Shown: one piece after another, positions 61,171-64,000 of the stretch
How the letters are laid out: every line of letters begins with the position of its first letter
Position numbering within the stretch: the stretch's first letter is position 1
From: Hymenobacter telluris
GTDB lineage: Bacteria; Bacteroidota; Bacteroidia; Cytophagales; Hymenobacteraceae
Direction: 5' to 3'
Length of the DNA: 64,000 nt
NCBI RefSeq assembly: GCF_017313265.1
Contig: NZ_JAFLQZ010000008.1
Location: forward strand, 1 to 64,000
Translations under genes and position numbers: made by a program
The notes under the pieces: model-generated
Databases searched by the model: none
What the model saw: only the letters and a program-made list of their open reading frames with translations
What the model was told of the DNA's origin: nothing

Positions 61171-61746
61171 CTATTCCTTCTTTTTAGCAGCTTTCTTGGC
61201 AGGCTTTTCCGCCGCTTCTACTGCGTCGGCGTCCACCTCTTTCTTCTTGGCCTTGGCTTTCTTGGCTACGGGCTCGTTGGTGTCAACCTCGGTGGCTGGG
61301 GCTTCTGCCTCAACTGCCTCAGGAGTGGCAACCTCTTCTTCGGTAGCCGGAGCCTGGTAGGGTAGGGTGCTGCTTACGGCGTGGTACCACTGCACCAATT
61401 TCTTGATGTCCGACATGTACACCCGGTCCCGGTCATAGTCGGGGATAATCTCGCCCATGAAGGCTGTCAGGTCTCGGTCTTCCGACTTGTGGGTTACGGT
61501 TAAGTCAGCGCCGTACTTCTGGTGCACTCGGTCGAAGACTTCCGTTAGTGGTACGGTCTGGTCGTAATCCTGGGTGTAAATGGAAATTTCCTGGAGCAAT
61601 GATACTTTATTGCGAGCCGAAGCTACCGAGCGGGTAGCCCGCGCATCCAGGCTTTCGATGATGACGCCAGCGCGGGTAGGTTTCACGAGGCGGTACAGAC
61701 CGGGCATTCCGCTGATGGCGGCAATTTCCTTGAGGTCGTAGGGCAT
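61171..61746 (-). CDS. DUF5606 family protein
   Basis: A 191-residue Bacteroidota-specific protein. The N-terminal domain (LKEIAAISGMPGLYRLVKPTRAG, then VIIESLDARATRSVA and EISIYTQDYDQTVPLTEVF) is DUF5606. From about residue 135 onward the tail is low-complexity Glu/Ala/Val then Lys/Ala rich, ending KKAAKKKE, resembling nucleic-acid-binding tails. Biochemical function unknown. 31 bases after the TonB-like gene, so probably in one transcript with it. Confidence 0.88.
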   Translation of the reverse strand: MPYDLKEIAAISGMPGLYRLVKPTRAGVIIESLDARATRSVASARNKVSLLQEISIYTQDYDQTVPLTEVFDRVHQKYGADLTVTHKSEDRDLTAFMGEIIPDYDRDRVYMSDIKKLVQWYHAVSSTLPYQAPATEEEVATPEAVEAEAPATEVDTNEPVAKKAKAKKKEVDADAVEAAEKPAKKAAKKKE

Positions 61747-61777
61747 AAGTACAGAACAGTTGTTGAAAAACGCGAAG

Positions 61778-62224
61778 TTACTCAGTTGCGGCGGCTTGTC
61801 CGGGCGCTGGCAGTTTAAACACGATGGGCAGGCTGGTCAGGATGGCGTAATCGGGCTTTTTGAATTGCAGAAGCTTCACTACGCGCAACGCTTCCTCGCC
61901 GCAGCCGCCGCCTACTTGCTTCACCAGCTTCACGCCTTCCAGCGTACCGCTCGTCGTTAGCGTAAAGCTCACCACGCAAGTGCCTTGAATGCGGTTGCGC
62001 TTCGCCATGATAGGGTATTTCTTCTCCTTCTCAATGAAGGCGTACATAGCATCCTGACCACCTTCGTAGTACTCGGCTACCGGAATGGATTTGGTTACGC
62101 CACCCGCTTGGTGCTGCGAAGGTGCCGTTTCAGGGGCGGGGGCCGCCGGCTTAGTCGTTTGCGCAAATGCTGGGGCTACACCAGCACAAAGGCCCAAAGC
62201 CAGCGCGACAGTAAGTTTTTTCAT
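61778..62224 (-). CDS. TonB C-terminal-domain protein (exported)
   Basis: A 148-residue protein with a cleavable signal peptide (ALALGLCAGVAPAFAQ), a short Pro-rich linker, and a TonB-like C-terminal domain: YAFIEKEKKYPIMAKRNRIQG, VSFTLTTSGTLEGVKLVKQVGGGCGEEALRVV. It lacks the membrane anchor of true TonB, so it may be a periplasmic TonB-domain protein rather than the ExbBD-coupled energy transducer. ATG 62224 is the start. Between engB and the DUF5606 gene on the same strand. Confidence 0.86.
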   Translation of the reverse strand: MKKLTVALALGLCAGVAPAFAQTTKPAAPAPETAPSQHQAGGVTKSIPVAEYYEGGQDAMYAFIEKEKKYPIMAKRNRIQGTCVVSFTLTTSGTLEGVKLVKQVGGGCGEEALRVVKLLQFKKPDYAILTSLPIVFKLPAPGQAAATE

Positions 62225-62301
62225 GAAGTTGAAACTGGGTGGTAAATAAGAAACACAAGGCATGAGCACCTCGCGCGGCCTTAGGCAATTACGAGGCCAA
62301 T

Positions 62302-62919
62302 TTATGCATTCTGTTGGGTTTCGGCCAGTTGCCGATTTACATTCTCAATGAAGCTCAACACTTCGTTGCGGCCAGTCTTTTCTTCGGCCGACGTCACGAA
62401 GTGCTGCGGCACTTCTTCCCAATTTTCGCTCATTTTCTTCATATAGGCGCTTACCTGCTGGCTGGTGCGGCTATGCGACTGTTTGTCGGCTTTGGTAAAT
62501 ACCATTACAAACGGAATACCTTCGGTGCCTAGCATTTCCATAAACTCTAGGTCAACGGCCTGTGCGGGGTGCCGCGAGTCAATCAGCACGAATACGCAGC
62601 TCAGGTTTTCGCGCTTGCGCAGGTAATAGTTGATCATGCGCCCCCAGGCTTCACGGTTGGTTTTGCTGGTTTTGGCGTACCCATATCCTGGCAAATCCAC
62701 TAAGTACCACTCTTTATTAATTAGAAAATGGTTGATTAATTGGGTTTTACCGGGCAGAGAGGACGTTTTGGCTAAGCTCTTTCGCTCCACCAGCATGTTG
62801 ATCAAGGATGATTTGCCCACGTTGGAACGGCCAATAAAAGCGTACTCGGGCAGCGTAGGAGCAGGGCACTGATCTACGCGCGTATTGCTCATCAGAAATT
62901 CAGCGTCACGGATTTGCAT
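62302..62919 (-). CDS. engB: Ribosome biogenesis GTP-binding protein EngB/YsxC
   Basis: A 205-residue TrmE-Era-EngA-EngB-type GTPase: G1 GRSNVGKSSLINML, G2 SLAKTSSLPGKTQ, G3 DLPGYGYA and G4 TKADKQ. Involved in 50S subunit assembly. First gene of a likely minus-strand unit with the TonB-domain and DUF5606 genes. Confidence 0.96.
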   Translation of the reverse strand: MQIRDAEFLMSNTRVDQCPAPTLPEYAFIGRSNVGKSSLINMLVERKSLAKTSSLPGKTQLINHFLINKEWYLVDLPGYGYAKTSKTNREAWGRMINYYLRKRENLSCVFVLIDSRHPAQAVDLEFMEMLGTEGIPFVMVFTKADKQSHSRTSQQVSAYMKKMSENWEEVPQHFVTSAEEKTGRNEVLSFIENVNRQLAETQQNA

Positions 62920-63374
62920 CGGGCAAGGAAACTAGTTTACGTACAAAGGTAGGCAGTTCAGCCGCCGCCGCCGGCAAATATAAATTTTCAGTTAAAATCA
63001 TTGTGATTTGCGAAGCAAGTCTATATTTGCGCAGTTCACGATAGATATTCTAATGATATATTCAAGTTCCACGTCCGCATAAAATGAAATTCAAGGATAA
63101 TCCGGGAGTAGTTGGATGAGGCCAAGGCCGTATTATAAAATTTCTATCTTTGCCCGCAGATTGCCTTGGCATGCACAAATAGCTGATAAGGCTAATTGCA
63201 CAAAAAGAGTTCTTTTCCGGGCTTTTCAACATCAAAAAATACTTTTCTACTTAACCCTGGAACGGGTTTTCAGTATAACGGGGCAACCTACTAGAAACAA
63301 GACTGGCGCGCACTGCTGCCGCGGTTTCCTTCCCCATTCCTCCGCAACTCCTTATTCTCAAACCCCCTCCAACA
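62920..63374. other. Intergenic region upstream of the PorE-like gene (455 bp)
   Basis: No ORF or RNA gene is convincing. TTG at 63001-63003 with TATATTTG (63022-63029) at 18 bases fits the -33/-7 promoter pattern, and TATCTTTG at 63145-63152 is a second -7 match without a -33 partner. Either would leave a leader of more than 200 bases before ATG 63375. Confidence 0.45.
63001..63029 (+). promoter_or_regulatory. Bacteroidota-type promoter candidate upstream of the PorE-like gene
   Basis: TTG (63001-63003), 18-base spacer, TATATTTG (63022-63029). It matches the primary sigma factor consensus, but is about 345 bases from the start codon. Confidence 0.4.
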
Positions 63375-64000
63375 ATGGACAACTTAGTCAGAAGGTTATT
63401 GAAAGCCTCTTGCGCCTTCGCTCTTGCCGCCGCCGTGGCCCAGCCCGCGCTGGCTCAGAGCACGCGCAAGCAGCTCAAGACTGCAAATAAGTTCTTCGAG
63501 CAAGAGAACTACCGGGCCTCTATCCCTTTCTACGAACAAGTGTTGGCCAAGGAGCCGAATAACCCTCTCGCATTGTTCCGGGCCGGCATCTCCTACATGT
63601 CATTTGATAAGGAGAAAGCCAGTGACTACATCTACAAAGCCCAGAAGCTAAAGCCGAAGGTTTCCAAAGATGTGGAGTATTGGTTGGGCCGCGTTGACCA
63701 CCTGAACTACAACTTCGACGAGGCCATCACGCACTTTCAGGCGTATAATACCACCCTGAAAGCAAAGGATACCCGCAAAGCCGAGCTGGCGCAGCTGATT
63801 CAGCACTCCAAGAACGCCAAGGTACAGTTCAACAGCCCCCGGGACATCTTCGTGAAAAACCTGGGCCCTACGGTGAATACGCCGTACGCCGAGCACAGCC
63901 CGGTTATTTCGTCGGATGATAAGGTGCTGCTTTTCACCTCGCGCGGTGAGAACGTAACGGGCGCTGGTAATACCGATGGCAAAAAGGGCGGCAACATAGC
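63375..64000 (+). CDS. PorE-like TPR / PD40 protein (3' end outside window)
   Basis: An open frame from ATG 63375 runs through the right edge (208 residues seen). A signal peptide (CAFALAAAVAQPALAQ) is followed by TPR-like helices: LKTANKFFEQENYRASIPFYEQV, ALFRAGISYMSFDKEKA, and FDEAITHFQAYN, then the start of a PD40/WD40-like propeller (AEHSPVISSDDKVLLFTSRG). TPR plus PD40 before a C-terminal OmpA domain is the architecture of PorE, a T9SS periplasmic component; the OmpA part is not visible. A general OmpA-family protein is the alternative. Confidence 0.78.
   Translation, partial: MDNLVRRLLKASCAFALAAAVAQPALAQSTRKQLKTANKFFEQENYRASIPFYEQVLAKEPNNPLALFRAGISYMSFDKEKASDYIYKAQKLKPKVSKDVEYWLGRVDHLNYNFDEAITHFQAYNTTLKAKDTRKAELAQLIQHSKNAKVQFNSPRDIFVKNLGPTVNTPYAEHSPVISSDDKVLLFTSRGENVTGAGNTDGKKGGNI

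Overview
The window reads as a chromosome segment of a Hymenobacter-like member of the Cytophagales (Bacteroidota). The evidence is a G+C-rich genome, a cargo protein with a type IX secretion (T9SS) type A sorting domain, a PorE-like TPR/PD40 gene entering from the right edge, DUF5606 and DUF885 proteins, many lipoproteins, weak Shine-Dalgarno sequences, and several matches to the Bacteroidota -7 promoter motif TAnnTTTG. Most of the window is ordinary core and accessory chromosome. I see no prophage, CRISPR array, rRNA, tRNA or complete insertion sequence; a possible transposase tail lies at the extreme left edge.

Layout. 1-9.3 kb: carboxylesterase, DUF885 lipoprotein, thioredoxin-like protein, YdcF protein, succinate-semialdehyde-type dehydrogenase, an ECF sigma/anti-sigma pair, and a rhodanese lipoprotein. 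9.3-11.1 kb: one strikingly A+T-rich gene for a polytopic membrane protein, with a G+C-rich homologue at 42.5 kb. 11.1-17.4 kb: glycosyltransferase neighbourhood (TIGR04282-type, two GT2 enzymes and a GT-C membrane enzyme) plus a tandem Sm-like protein. 17.5-20.8 kb: alpha/beta hydrolase, a membrane metalloprotease-like/TPR fusion, and an RsiV-like periplasmic protein. 20.8-24.1 kb: a three-gene redox cassette (FAD oxidoreductase, His-tailed small membrane protein, membrane polyferredoxin). 24.5-28.8 kb: disordered acidic protein, APC permease, YeiH-type exporter and its LysR regulator. 29-33.3 kb: two small NTF2-like-looking proteins and a large membrane-anchored propeller protein. 33.4-44.2 kb: CorA, Wzx-like flippase, GH95 fucosidase, GT2, Fe(II)/2OG oxygenase, GT-C enzyme and the second polytopic paralogue. 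44.2-54.1 kb: acyl-ACP desaturase, tandem lipoprotein paralogues, DUF427, a VWA / 44-residue membrane peptide / MoxR-type AAA+ cassette, a T9SS cargo protein, cyclophilin and fasciclin. 54.3-64 kb: housekeeping genes (HIBADH family, rsgA, waaA, peroxiredoxin, aspartate kinase, fbp, DUF5606, TonB-like, engB) and the truncated PorE-like gene.

The most unusual feature is the intergenic DNA. At least four loci (5.25, 33.3, 55.2 and 56.3 kb) carry long inverted repeats built from degenerate octamers of the GTGARRTG type around a related core (GYGCAAGTGGYGCC). Their arms run into the neighbouring coding sequences and supply stop codons and C-terminal codons; two unrelated proteins end in ...VKW from this DNA. 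Two other MITE-like elements (125-226, 54183-54354) and several purine/pyrimidine inverted repeats occur as well. Further regulatory candidates are a LysR box arrangement in front of yeiH, hairpins over two start regions, and convergent bidirectional terminators. All functional statements come from reading motifs by eye; no database search was run.
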